Assembly (NCBI RefSeq): GCF_004339245.1
Contig: NZ_SMGG01000006.1
Span: 1 to 64,000, forward strand
Length of the DNA: 64,000 nt
From: Seleniivibrio woodruffii
GTDB lineage: Bacteria; Chrysiogenota; Deferribacteres; Deferribacterales; Geovibrionaceae
Reading direction: 5' to 3'
The position numbers and the translations under genes were made by a program. The notes under the pieces are model-generated. The model did not search any database and was not told the DNA's origin. It saw nothing but the letters and a program-made list of their open reading frames with translations. Shown piece by piece: positions 1 through 7,263 of the stretch (its first letter is position 1; every line of letters begins with the position of its first letter).

Positions 1-185
1 GAACCCGCAGGGTGAAGAATCTCTGCGTTTGAGACTCTTCGGCTATGCCTCAGAGTGACGTGGCTTACCTTGTGATAGTTGCCGAATAGAGTGACGGGAG
101 TTAACGATTGAAACAACCCTAAACATCAGGCTATCCGAGCGTGGAAGACTGCCACGGGCTATGCCCTCGCAGTGACGTGAAATTG
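1..185. repeat. Intergenic dispersed-repeat remnants
   Basis: No gene is visible here. The stretch contains fragments such as CAGAGTGACGTGG (about 51-63) and GACTGCCACGGGCTATGCCC followed by CGCAGTGACGTGA (about 149-181). These resemble the internal part of the ~140 bp repeats at 15574-15717 and 27432-27572 and the intergenic sequence at 16360-16450. I read it as degenerate members of one dispersed intergenic repeat family. The similarity was judged by eye. Confidence 0.5.
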
Positions 186-305
186 TTTTATATTTGGTTT
201 TTAGATGCAAGCAGGACAAGGAAGGTTATCGATTCTGAAGGGGAGTGTACACATAAGTACATGACCCGAAGAATTGAGAAACTGACGCAGTAGTGCGCCG
301 CAGAT
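186..305. repeat. Dispersed repeat, family 2, copy 1
   Basis: About 120 bp sharing an ordered set of short blocks with 30676-30800: TATTTGGT, TTAGA, CAAGCAG, CAAGG, GTGTAC, TAAGTACATGA, then TGA and GACG near the end. The central GTAC...GTAC part can form a hairpin. It lies just beyond the terminator of the regulator gene at 354-1187. Divergence outside the blocks is considerable, so the copies are related but not recent. Confidence 0.5.
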
Positions 306-321
306 AAAAAGCAATAACAAA

Positions 322-352
322 AAAAAGGCCCTGTCGTTTAACAGGGCCTTTG
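322..352 (-). terminator. Intrinsic terminator of the XRE regulator gene
   Basis: An 11 bp stem AAAGGCCCTGT / ACAGGGCCTTT with a six-base loop lies directly after the TAG stop of the minus-strand regulator. On the minus strand the hairpin runs into a T-rich tract. Confidence 0.85.
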
Positions 353-353
353 T

Positions 354-1187
354 CTAATACTTAACCGCATGCCAGTGGATTTTATAAACCCGGCTGTCAG
401 CGGGGATTTCTGCGTCTTTTGAGTGGATAACGGGTTCGCCCGCTCCGACTTCCGGCGCAAAAAGCACTTTGTCAGCAGAAACAAACGCTCGCATATATTT
501 GAGCGATGTTCCGTCGAAATAGAGAACAGGTTCCCTGTCCGCCAGTTCGTTCAGATTGATCTTTTCAACGTACAGAATATCTGATTCGTTGACTTTCGGA
601 GCGAATCTTCCGTCATTAACGGCGATCCACACCGCACCTTTTTCCTTCTCACATCTGCCGTCTTCGACATCGTTAAGGTTAAATCTGATAACGGGTGCTT
701 CAGGCTCATACAGAACCGCTTCTGACTCTGCTGCAACAGAGGTGGCGAGGTCCATCGAATATCCCTCTTCTTCCCCGATCAGATCCGAAACTTTGCAAGT
801 AAGACATCCTGCGAGATTTTCGATTAAATCTCTCTCAAACTCACCATACCCGAGTTCAAGCCTTGAAAGAAGCTGAACATCAAGTTTCGCGACAGCAGCC
901 AGATCGCCTTTGGAAAATCCTCTTTTTTCTCTCATTTTTTTGATATTTTCCCCGATCTCTTTGGTGTTTTTGATATTATCACCATAAGCGAAATAATCCA
1001 GCTTCACTTCCAGAAATCTGGCAACTCTGGAGAGTGTCTCAAGATCGGGTTCCCTGCTACCGCTTAGATAGTTTGAAAGTCTGGAAGGTGAAAGGCCGAC
1101 AGCGCGACAAACGTCTATCTGCTTAATTCCCTTCCTTTTAATCAGTTTTCGAATCTTATCTCCCAACATAAACGAATCATACCTCAT
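354..1187 (-). CDS. XRE-family regulator with two HTH domains and a degenerate S24-like C-terminus
   Basis: Predicted cytoplasmic DNA-binding regulator. Residues about 7-68 form one Cro/C1-type HTH (QIDVCRAVGLSPSRLSNYLSG) and about 77-140 a second, weaker one (KGDLAAVAKLDVQLLSRLE). The C-terminal ~95 residues resemble the LexA/cI S24 fold (FAPKVNESDILYVEK ... SLKYMRAF). The position expected for the catalytic Ser appears to be Arg (RFAP in place of SMxP), so autocleavage is unlikely although a Lys is retained. Met7 (start 1169) looks like the usual XRE N-terminus. Neither Met1 nor Met7 has a well-placed ribosome binding site, and a TATAAT lies 7 bp before Met1, so a leaderless start is possible. 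A 17 bp inverted repeat ~45 bp upstream may be its own operator. Target genes cannot be inferred. Confidence 0.8.
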   Translation of the reverse strand: MRYDSFMLGDKIRKLIKRKGIKQIDVCRAVGLSPSRLSNYLSGSREPDLETLSRVARFLEVKLDYFAYGDNIKNTKEIGENIKKMREKRGFSKGDLAAVAKLDVQLLSRLELGYGEFERDLIENLAGCLTCKVSDLIGEEEGYSMDLATSVAAESEAVLYEPEAPVIRFNLNDVEDGRCEKEKGAVWIAVNDGRFAPKVNESDILYVEKINLNELADREPVLYFDGTSLKYMRAFVSADKVLFAPEVGAGEPVIHSKDAEIPADSRVYKIHWHAVKY

Positions 1188-1231
1188 TAATTATAACCAG
1201 TAAATCAACTAATTGAACATAAGCCTGAAAA

Positions 1232-1248
1232 ATGCACTATACGTGCAT
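1232..1248. promoter_or_regulatory. Candidate operator (ATGCAC-N5-GTGCAT)
   Basis: A perfect 6+6 bp inverted repeat separated by five bases, about 45 bp upstream of the regulator start. It is a plausible autoregulatory site for the XRE protein; this is inferred from symmetry and position only. The rest of 1188-1489 is AT-rich, and I found no convincing gene in it. Confidence 0.4.
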
Positions 1249-1489
1249 ACATATGTGTCAAAATATCGTTACCGGCTTGGTTTTTTCGTGATACAGAAAC
1301 TTTGCTGCCAGAAAAACCTAATTAATTACAAAGCCAATGTTTCTAAACGCTATAATATTACTTCAACTCAAAGTGACAATACTTTTTTTGTATATAACGA
1401 TTCCGAACCGTAATAATTGTGATTTTGAACATTATTCTTTCCATAATATTATATGAAGACTTTTTAAGAATTTGATGATATGAAAGCGG

Positions 1490-1930
1490 ATGCTCGAACG
1501 GATAAGACAAAAGTTAAAAAAGATTCTGCTGCTGGACTACTCTCCGAAAAGGATTGCAATGTCCTGTGCTCTTGGGGTTTTCATCGGGTTTTCACCCTAT
1601 GTCGGCCTGCACACAGGCATGGCCATGGGAACATCATTCGTTTGCGGCCTGCCGCTTTATCCGCTTCTCATCGGAGCATACATAACAAATCCGTTCACCC
1701 TTGTGCCTGTGTATACCGTCTGCTACAAGTTCGGAGTTTTTGTGACAGGCAAGCATGCATCAATGATCCCGGACTTCGACAAGATGGACTACACGAACCT
1801 GATGCATACTGCAAAGACTTTTTTTATCCCTTTTTTTGTGGGGACACATCTGCTGGGGTTGATTCTTGGCGTAATAACGTATATCCTATCCTATTACCTA
1901 GTAACAAAATATAAGAGCAGAGTCAAATAA
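1490..1930 (+). CDS. DUF2062 membrane protein
   Basis: A 146-residue integral membrane protein of the DUF2062 family. The N-terminus (LERIRQKLKKILLLDYSPKR) is basic. It is followed by the family-typical stretch ALGVFIGFSPYVGLHTGMA, a second hydrophobic segment with YITNPFTLVPVY, and a C-terminal helix around residues 110-138. The biochemical function of the family is not established. The stop overlaps the ATG of the next gene by one base (taATG), so it is translationally coupled to the MinD-like ATPase and probably shares an operon with the CheW-CheZ fusion. Confidence 0.85.
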   Translation: MLERIRQKLKKILLLDYSPKRIAMSCALGVFIGFSPYVGLHTGMAMGTSFVCGLPLYPLLIGAYITNPFTLVPVYTVCYKFGVFVTGKHASMIPDFDKMDYTNLMHTAKTFFIPFFVGTHLLGLILGVITYILSYYLVTKYKSRVK

Positions 1931-2814
1931 TGGCTGAAATTATAGCGGTTGCCAGCGGAAAAGGCGGCGTTGGAAAAAGTTTTTTCTCGTCCAACCTCTC
2001 AATGTCCCTTAAGACCGCAGGGAACGAAACCCTGCTGGTTGATGCGGATCTGGGCGGAGCGAACCTGCACGACTTTGTAGGGCTTAAGGTGCCCGGAAAG
2101 GGACTTTACGAATTTCTGAAAGAGAAGATAGACATCGGCTCGGTTATAGCACAAAGCCCCGCCGGTGTTGATTTCGTGGGCGGTTCCAGCGATGTTCTGG
2201 GCATGGCTCACATAACGAACTTCGAAAAGCTCAAGGTTTTAAACAGAATCAAGAAACTCGACTATAAATACATAATCCTCGATCTCGGCGCCGGAACAAG
2301 TTTCAATATGATAGATTTCTTCAACTTTGCCGATAAGAAGATTATGATAATGAACTCCGAGCCCACCAGCCTGGAGAACTCATACGGTTTCCTCAAGGTT
2401 GCTCTCTACCGCAAGATAGAGCTGCATCTGCGCAAGGACACCAAATACAGCGACATATGCAACAAGCTGCGCAGCAAGAGCATGAACTATCCGAATATCA
2501 ACACTATTCTCCATGCCCTGTCCGAGGTTGACCCCGCCGGAAGCGACGAAATTAAGCGGATGGTGGACGATTATAAGATAGGCACGGTGCTTAATCTGGT
2601 GCGCACAAGAAAAGAATTGAATGTTTTTTACGGTTTTGAGAATGTTACTAAAAAATATCTCGGCATAAATATTGAAAAATTAGGATTTATGCCCTATGAT
2701 ATTAGCGTCAGCGAAAGTATCAAGCTGATGCGTCCTTATTATATAAACAACATGAGAAGCGACGTGGCCAAGTGCATTGATGACATCAGAAGCCACATCC
2801 TAACTAAGCTTTGA
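1930..2814 (+). CDS. MinD/FlhG-family deviant Walker A ATPase
   Basis: A 294-residue P-loop ATPase of the ParA/MinD superfamily. The deviant Walker A SGKGGVGKS is at residues 9-17 and LLVDADLGGANLH forms the switch region. YIILDLGAGTSFNMIDFF corresponds to Walker B. I see no obvious C-terminal amphipathic MinD membrane-targeting helix. The family includes MinD (division site), FlhG (flagellar number) and ParC-like proteins that position chemotaxis arrays. The next gene, 12 bp downstream, is a chemotaxis fusion protein, which favours a role in positioning flagella or chemoreceptor arrays over cell division. That functional choice is inferred from context. Confidence 0.85.
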   Translation: MAEIIAVASGKGGVGKSFFSSNLSMSLKTAGNETLLVDADLGGANLHDFVGLKVPGKGLYEFLKEKIDIGSVIAQSPAGVDFVGGSSDVLGMAHITNFEKLKVLNRIKKLDYKYIILDLGAGTSFNMIDFFNFADKKIMIMNSEPTSLENSYGFLKVALYRKIELHLRKDTKYSDICNKLRSKSMNYPNINTILHALSEVDPAGSDEIKRMVDDYKIGTVLNLVRTRKELNVFYGFENVTKKYLGINIEKLGFMPYDISVSESIKLMRPYYINNMRSDVAKCIDDIRSHILTKL

Positions 2815-2826
2815 GGGAGTGCCCAC

Positions 2827-4845
2827 ATGAGTAATCTTCAGCCTGTACGAGATCTGGAATACGGAGATGTGAACCACTCTGACGATCTGGAGGTTATCCA
2901 GCTGGTCGGCCTCAAGCTCGGCGAAGAGGAATATGCCATTGATGTTCTTAAGATTCAGGAGATAATCCGGACTGTGGACATCACCTCTGTTCCCCGCACC
3001 GACTCATTTGTCCTCGGGGTAATGAACCTCAGAGGCAAGGTTATCCCAGTTATAGACCTTCGTGTCCGTTTCTCTCTGGACAAGATGGATTTTGACAAGG
3101 AAACCAGAATCATCGTTGTTAAATTTGAAACGGAGAACATCGGCTTCGTTGTTGACGAAGTGACCGAAGTTATCCGCATTAATAAGAAAATGGTTGAACC
3201 CACCCCCCCTCTCGTAGGCTCTGTGGGGCAGGAATATATTTTAGGCATATGCAAGTACGCCGACAGACTCATAATCCTTCTGGATATCGACAGCGTTATT
3301 GCCGACGGCAAGACTGTTCTGGACAGCAACCTGAAAAAATCTCTCCTCGGTCAGCCTGCGCTGCCCTCTCAGGAGAGCAACTTCAACAAGGTTGCCGCAG
3401 CTGTTGAAAAAGAATTCGAATCAAAAGAAAACTATTCACCTGCCGCCATTGAAGCTGATGAGGATATCTTTGAAGAATCCGATGAAGAAGCTCCCGCAGG
3501 CGACCTTTCAATAGACGATCTCATAGCTCTTGAGCTTAATAAGCGTGAGCAGGAGACCGACGAACTGAACAAGAAGAAAGAGGAAGGAAAAAAAAAGCCT
3601 GAAATAGTTCAGGATTCAATGGATGACATCCTTAACGATGCCCTCAACCAGTCCGAGAACTCAATGCAGTCCACAACAGGACACGTTGAACAGGATGAGC
3701 TCGACTTTCTTATTCAGCAGGAACTGACAAAACGCGAAAAAGAGACCGAAGAGCTCAATAAAAAAAAAAATCTAGCTGACATGACAGGACAGGCCTGTGA
3801 AGTCAAGCCTGCCCAGGTTCCCAGCATAGAACTTTCTGAAGACGACATCGACAAGCTTATGGAGGCCGAACTGGCCGCTCAGGAGCTTGCAGAGAAAAAA
3901 TCCTCAAAAATTTCCGTAAAAGATGAAATGATCGAAGAACCCGCCGCAGAGGAAATTTCCGCTGGAGACGGGCAGTTCGACATACCCGAAGACCTCGCCG
4001 CAGAGTTCGGTCTGGACGACATCTCTCTGCCCGAAGAAGCTCAGGAAGAGGAGTTCACCCTTCCCGAACCCATCGAACAGGAAATGGGCGACGAGATAAT
4101 AGGAAAGGGCATTGCCGACAAGTTCACGGAAGACGAAGAGCTTGTGGACTCGGTGGACGATCTTCTGGAACAGCTGAAAGACATCCCATCAGAACCTGTG
4201 GCAGTTGACAGTGTGCAGGCCATGAAAACCGCCGCATCACCCTTCAACGAACAGGAGTCCTTTGAAAAACTGAAAACTCTCTCCAAAAAGATCATAGACG
4301 GCGAAAAAGTTGACCTCGGAATAAGCATAAAGCAGGAAGTTTCCGAGCTTCTCCGCCTTATTCTGGACACAAAAGGCCGTGTGGACGAGATCGAACCCAC
4401 ACTGATAACCTCCAGAGAACAGATCCCCACTCTTGTAAAATCCCTTGAAAATGTGACCGAATCCACAGAAGAGGCCACTCTGGGACTTATGGAGGCGGCG
4501 GACGGACTGACCGGCCACTATCAGGAGTTCCTTGACGAGATAGAGGATCTGGAAGACCTTATGTACAAAAAGGATCAGGCCGCAATCCTGAAAAAGCTGG
4601 AAGCCCTTGAAAACAGCGCCGCAATGGCCGACACAATGGGCATGAACATTCTGCACTCACTGGAATTTCAGGATATCACCGAGCAGAAACTTAGAAAAGT
4701 AATAAACGCTGTGCGTGAGATAGGCGGAAGGCTGGGCGCAATTCTCGGCTTCATAAAACTGAAGCAGGAGGTCGATCCCACTACAGTGGAAGATGCTTCT
4801 CAGGACGATATCGACAAGCTTCTTGCGGAGTTCGGACTGAACTGA
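2827..4845 (+). CDS. CheW-CheZ fusion with multiple CheY-binding-like peptides
   Basis: A 672-residue cytoplasmic chemotaxis protein. Residues ~22-160 are a CheW domain (VGLKLGEEEYAIDVLKIQEI; GVMNLRGKVIPVIDLR). Residues ~165-465 are a long acidic, low-complexity linker. Residues ~475-672 resemble the CheZ phosphatase: helical-bundle sequence, then EFQDITEQ, in which D616 and Q620 match the catalytic Asp and Gln of E. coli CheZ (QDLTGQ), and a C-terminal SQDDIDKLLAEFGLN like the CheZ tail that binds CheY-P. Related SxDDIDxL-like peptides recur in the linker at residues 227-237, 262-273, 287-300, 336-349 and 439-450. The protein would couple an array to CheY-P dephosphorylation. Chemotaxis proteins with CheW plus CheZ regions are unusual; the extra peptides are odder still. 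Confidence 0.85.
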   Translation: MSNLQPVRDLEYGDVNHSDDLEVIQLVGLKLGEEEYAIDVLKIQEIIRTVDITSVPRTDSFVLGVMNLRGKVIPVIDLRVRFSLDKMDFDKETRIIVVKFETENIGFVVDEVTEVIRINKKMVEPTPPLVGSVGQEYILGICKYADRLIILLDIDSVIADGKTVLDSNLKKSLLGQPALPSQESNFNKVAAAVEKEFESKENYSPAAIEADEDIFEESDEEAPAGDLSIDDLIALELNKREQETDELNKKKEEGKKKPEIVQDSMDDILNDALNQSENSMQSTTGHVEQDELDFLIQQELTKREKETEELNKKKNLADMTGQACEVKPAQVPSIELSEDDIDKLMEAELAAQELAEKKSSKISVKDEMIEEPAAEEISAGDGQFDIPEDLAAEFGLDDISLPEEAQEEEFTLPEPIEQEMGDEIIGKGIADKFTEDEELVDSVDDLLEQLKDIPSEPVAVDSVQAMKTAASPFNEQESFEKLKTLSKKIIDGEKVDLGISIKQEVSELLRLILDTKGRVDEIEPTLITSREQIPTLVKSLENVTESTEEATLGLMEAADGLTGHYQEFLDEIEDLEDLMYKKDQAAILKKLEALENSAAMADTMGMNILHSLEFQDITEQKLRKVINAVREIGGRLGAILGFIKLKQEVDPTTVEDASQDDIDKLLAEFGLN

Positions 4846-4874
4846 CAGCAAGTTTAATGTGTATATAAATTGAT

Positions 4875-4910
4875 ACTGCGGGGTGTTTTCCACATCCCGC
4901 AGTTTTTGTT
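4875..4910 (+). terminator. Intrinsic terminator after the CheW-CheZ gene
   Basis: An ACTGCGGG / CCCGCAGT stem 30 bp after the stop, followed by TTTTTGTTTGTTTTG. The loop contains TTTTCCACA (4886-4894), a match to the DnaA-box consensus. Confidence 0.85.
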
Positions 4911-5111
4911 TGTTTTGTTTATTTTGAACTTTAGTCGGTCTGTTTTATTCAGAGACAGTACGGGGCGGCTATTTGGTTTTGTAATAGCTTTCATAAAGCG
5001 TTCCACTTTGTTGAAAACCTGTGGAAAAAAATCCCGTCTTTATCAACATTATCAGACACCGCCTTTTGCGCATAAGCACAATACCTTATTTATAAACAAC
5101 TTACCCCAAAC

Positions 5112-5150
5112 GCTTGACAAGCAAGGCTTACACCTGTCAAGCATTTTTTT
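5112..5150 (+). terminator. Orphan intrinsic terminator
   Basis: An 8 bp stem GCTTGACA / TGTCAAGC with a 15-base loop is followed by A and seven T on the plus strand. The preceding gene already has its own terminator ~210 bp upstream. This one is therefore either a back-up or the 3' end of a small RNA encoded in about 4920-5110; no small-RNA family was recognised. Confidence 0.6.
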
Positions 5151-5307
5151 CTCCACAAAATTGTGGAGAATTTGTTCAAAGAAAAATAAACACCTTCGAA
5201 AACCGATTAAAAATAAGGGGTTTAACCGCTTTGTATAAAATTTGTGCAGACTTATTCTGATAAAAAAAAATTTATGTATCTTTTTTAATACACTTACATT
5301 AAAAATA

Positions 5308-5336
5308 TTGCATAGTGATTTGGTTTGAACTAAAAT
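5308..5336 (+). promoter_or_regulatory. Sigma-70-type promoter of the acyl-CoA synthetase gene
   Basis: TTGCAT (5308-5313), a 17 bp spacer and TAAAAT (5331-5336). Transcription would begin near 5343, about 20 bases before the ATG. Confidence 0.5.
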
Positions 5337-5361
5337 ACTGTTCTTAAATGAGACAAACTTA

Positions 5362-7263
5362 ATGGCAAATACAGATACAAGATCAGTCTTCCGCATGTTT
5401 GTTGAAGCCTGCGGAAAGTACAAAAAAAACACTGCTTTTATCTACCGTGTGGGCGGTCAGGAGCTTTCTGTTACATACAAAAAACTCCTGGAGGACGTGT
5501 TTCTTCTCTCCCGCTGCTTCAAAAGTTACGGGGTTGAAAAGGGAAGCAAGGTTCTTTTCATTTCCGACAACCGCTACGGCTGGATAGTCACAGACATGGC
5601 TCTGGCATCTCTTGGTGCCATCAGCATTCCCAGAGGAAGCGATACCCCTCCCCACGAAATGAAATACATAACAGGTCACTCAGAAGCTGACTTTGCAATT
5701 TTTGAGACAGAGACCGTCTATGAAAATGCGCAGTCGGATCTTCTGGACGAATACTATAAAAGCATCTTCCTGATAGAAGGCGAAGACAAAGACCGCCCCG
5801 AAGGCAAGGTGCACACGTATAACGAAATGCTGGCCGACAGAACCTTCACCGAAGATGAGATGAAGGAGTTCTGCGAGTCCAACCCCACAGGAATAGACGA
5901 AACTTTCACCATAATCTATACATCAGGCACAACAGGCCATCCCAAAGGGGTCATCCTGTCCAACAGGAACGTCATATATAACCTTGACATGCTCCCCGGC
6001 CTTATAGCCCTTTCCGAAAAGGACAGCTGGCTCTCAATTCTGCCCACATGGCACATTTTTGAGCGTGCGGCCGAGCTTCTGGCAATCACAAACGGATGCT
6101 GCACAGTCTATTCATCGGTGAAGACCTTTGCTATGGATCTTGAGCAGTACAGACCCACCATCGTGGCCACAGTGCCCCGTGTGTGGGAATCGCTCTATTC
6201 AAAGGTTCAGGCGGCGCTGGAAAAGCAGTCCAAGTTCAAGCTGTTCATGTTCCAGTTTCTGTCCCGTGCATCGGCATCATTCAACAGACATTCCAGATAT
6301 CTTCTGGGAGTCAACCCCGAATTCGAAAAGACACCTTTAAAACAAAGACTTAAAGAGATAGGCGTATCTATTGCCAAAGTAATACTTCTCCTGCCCCTCA
6401 AGATAATTGCCATGAACAAGTTCAAAGCTGTTCAGGCAAAATTCGGCGGAAGGCTCAGACTGGCTGTCAGCGGCGGCGGAAGCCTGCCCGGCTACCTTGA
6501 GGACTGGCTGGATGCCATCGGCCTTCGAATCGTGAACGCATACGGAATGACAGAGTGCGCCCCCGCCATCGCAGGAAGGGGTCTGGACTGTCAGGTTTTC
6601 GGAACGCTAGGACGCCCCGTTAAAGGCACAAAAGTCCGCATTGTTGACGAAAGCGGCAGAGAGGTTCCCAGAGGTCAGGAGGGCGAGATTCAGGTCAAGG
6701 GTCCGCAGGTTTTCAGCGGATACTACAACCAACCCGACGAGAACGAAAAATCCTTCACGCCGGACGGCTTTTTCAAAACAGGAGATCTGGGAAAACTCAC
6801 TTTCACCGGAGAACTGAAGATTACCGGCCGCATCAAGGACATCATTGTCCTTGCCAACGGCGAAAACATAGACCCTTCGAGAATCGAATCCGCCATAACC
6901 ATGCTCCCCTTTGTCAAGGACGCAGTTCTGGTGGGTCAGGATCAGAAGAGCCTTGCGGCTCTTATCATTCCCGATATGGAGAAGCTCAGGGACTACATGA
7001 ACAACAAACTGGAACATATCCGCACCGACTTCGACATGAACTCGAAACCCGTTGTTGATCATGTTAAGAAGGAGATAAACAAACTCCTTTCCCACAAAAA
7101 AGGCTTTAAAAACCATGAAAAACTGCACAACCTCTCATTTCTTGAGCAGGAGTTCAAACAGGGCGAGGAACTGACCAACACCCTGAAAAAGCGCAGGCAT
7201 TTCATTGAAAAGCGTTACAAAGAGCTTATCTCGGGACTTTTTAAATCAAATGACAACCAGTAA
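5362..7263 (+). CDS. Long-chain acyl-CoA synthetase (AMP-forming)
   Basis: A 633-residue adenylate-forming enzyme of the long-chain fatty acid-CoA ligase group (FadD15-like). It activates a fatty acid with ATP to an acyl-adenylate and transfers it to CoA. The P-loop IIYTSGTTGHPKGVILSNRN is at about residues 187-206. SGGGSLP and AYGMTECAPA are the next adenylation motifs, then KTGDLGKL and ITGRIKDIIVLANGENIDPSRIE near the hinge. The helical insert around residues 285-350 is typical of long-chain bacterial enzymes. There is no signal peptide; a peripheral inner-membrane association is expected. The 3' end overlaps the probable start of the YgiQ gene by 14 bases. Chain-length preference cannot be read from the sequence. 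Confidence 0.9.
   Translation: MANTDTRSVFRMFVEACGKYKKNTAFIYRVGGQELSVTYKKLLEDVFLLSRCFKSYGVEKGSKVLFISDNRYGWIVTDMALASLGAISIPRGSDTPPHEMKYITGHSEADFAIFETETVYENAQSDLLDEYYKSIFLIEGEDKDRPEGKVHTYNEMLADRTFTEDEMKEFCESNPTGIDETFTIIYTSGTTGHPKGVILSNRNVIYNLDMLPGLIALSEKDSWLSILPTWHIFERAAELLAITNGCCTVYSSVKTFAMDLEQYRPTIVATVPRVWESLYSKVQAALEKQSKFKLFMFQFLSRASASFNRHSRYLLGVNPEFEKTPLKQRLKEIGVSIAKVILLLPLKIIAMNKFKAVQAKFGGRLRLAVSGGGSLPGYLEDWLDAIGLRIVNAYGMTECAPAIAGRGLDCQVFGTLGRPVKGTKVRIVDESGREVPRGQEGEIQVKGPQVFSGYYNQPDENEKSFTPDGFFKTGDLGKLTFTGELKITGRIKDIIVLANGENIDPSRIESAITMLPFVKDAVLVGQDQKSLAALIIPDMEKLRDYMNNKLEHIRTDFDMNSKPVVDHVKKEINKLLSHKKGFKNHEKLHNLSFLEQEFKQGEELTNTLKKRRHFIEKRYKELISGLFKSNDNQ

Larger units (their letters stand above)
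4911..5361. other. AT-rich intergenic region with DnaA-box-like sites
   Basis: No convincing protein gene. Counting the site in the preceding terminator loop, four DnaA-box-like 9-mers lie within 285 bp: TTTTCCACA at 4886-4894 (+), the same on the minus strand at 5020-5028, TTCTCCACA at 5149-5157 (+) and its inverse at 5162-5170. The last two form a 10 bp-stem hairpin. A very AT-rich stretch follows at 5255-5310. The region also holds a terminator (5112-5150) and the promoter of the acyl-CoA synthetase gene. Small frames here lack a ribosome binding site and recognisable sequence. Confidence 0.4.

Noticed and set aside
1213-1413. 66-residue plus-strand frame upstream of the DUF2062 gene
   Set aside because: No ribosome binding site, biased composition, no recognisable domain; it lies in the regulator's promoter region.
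4870-5432. Overlapping small frames on both strands in the AT-rich gap before the acyl-CoA synthetase
   Set aside because: They run through a terminator, hairpins and a promoter, have low-complexity Phe/Lys-rich translations and no ribosome binding sites.
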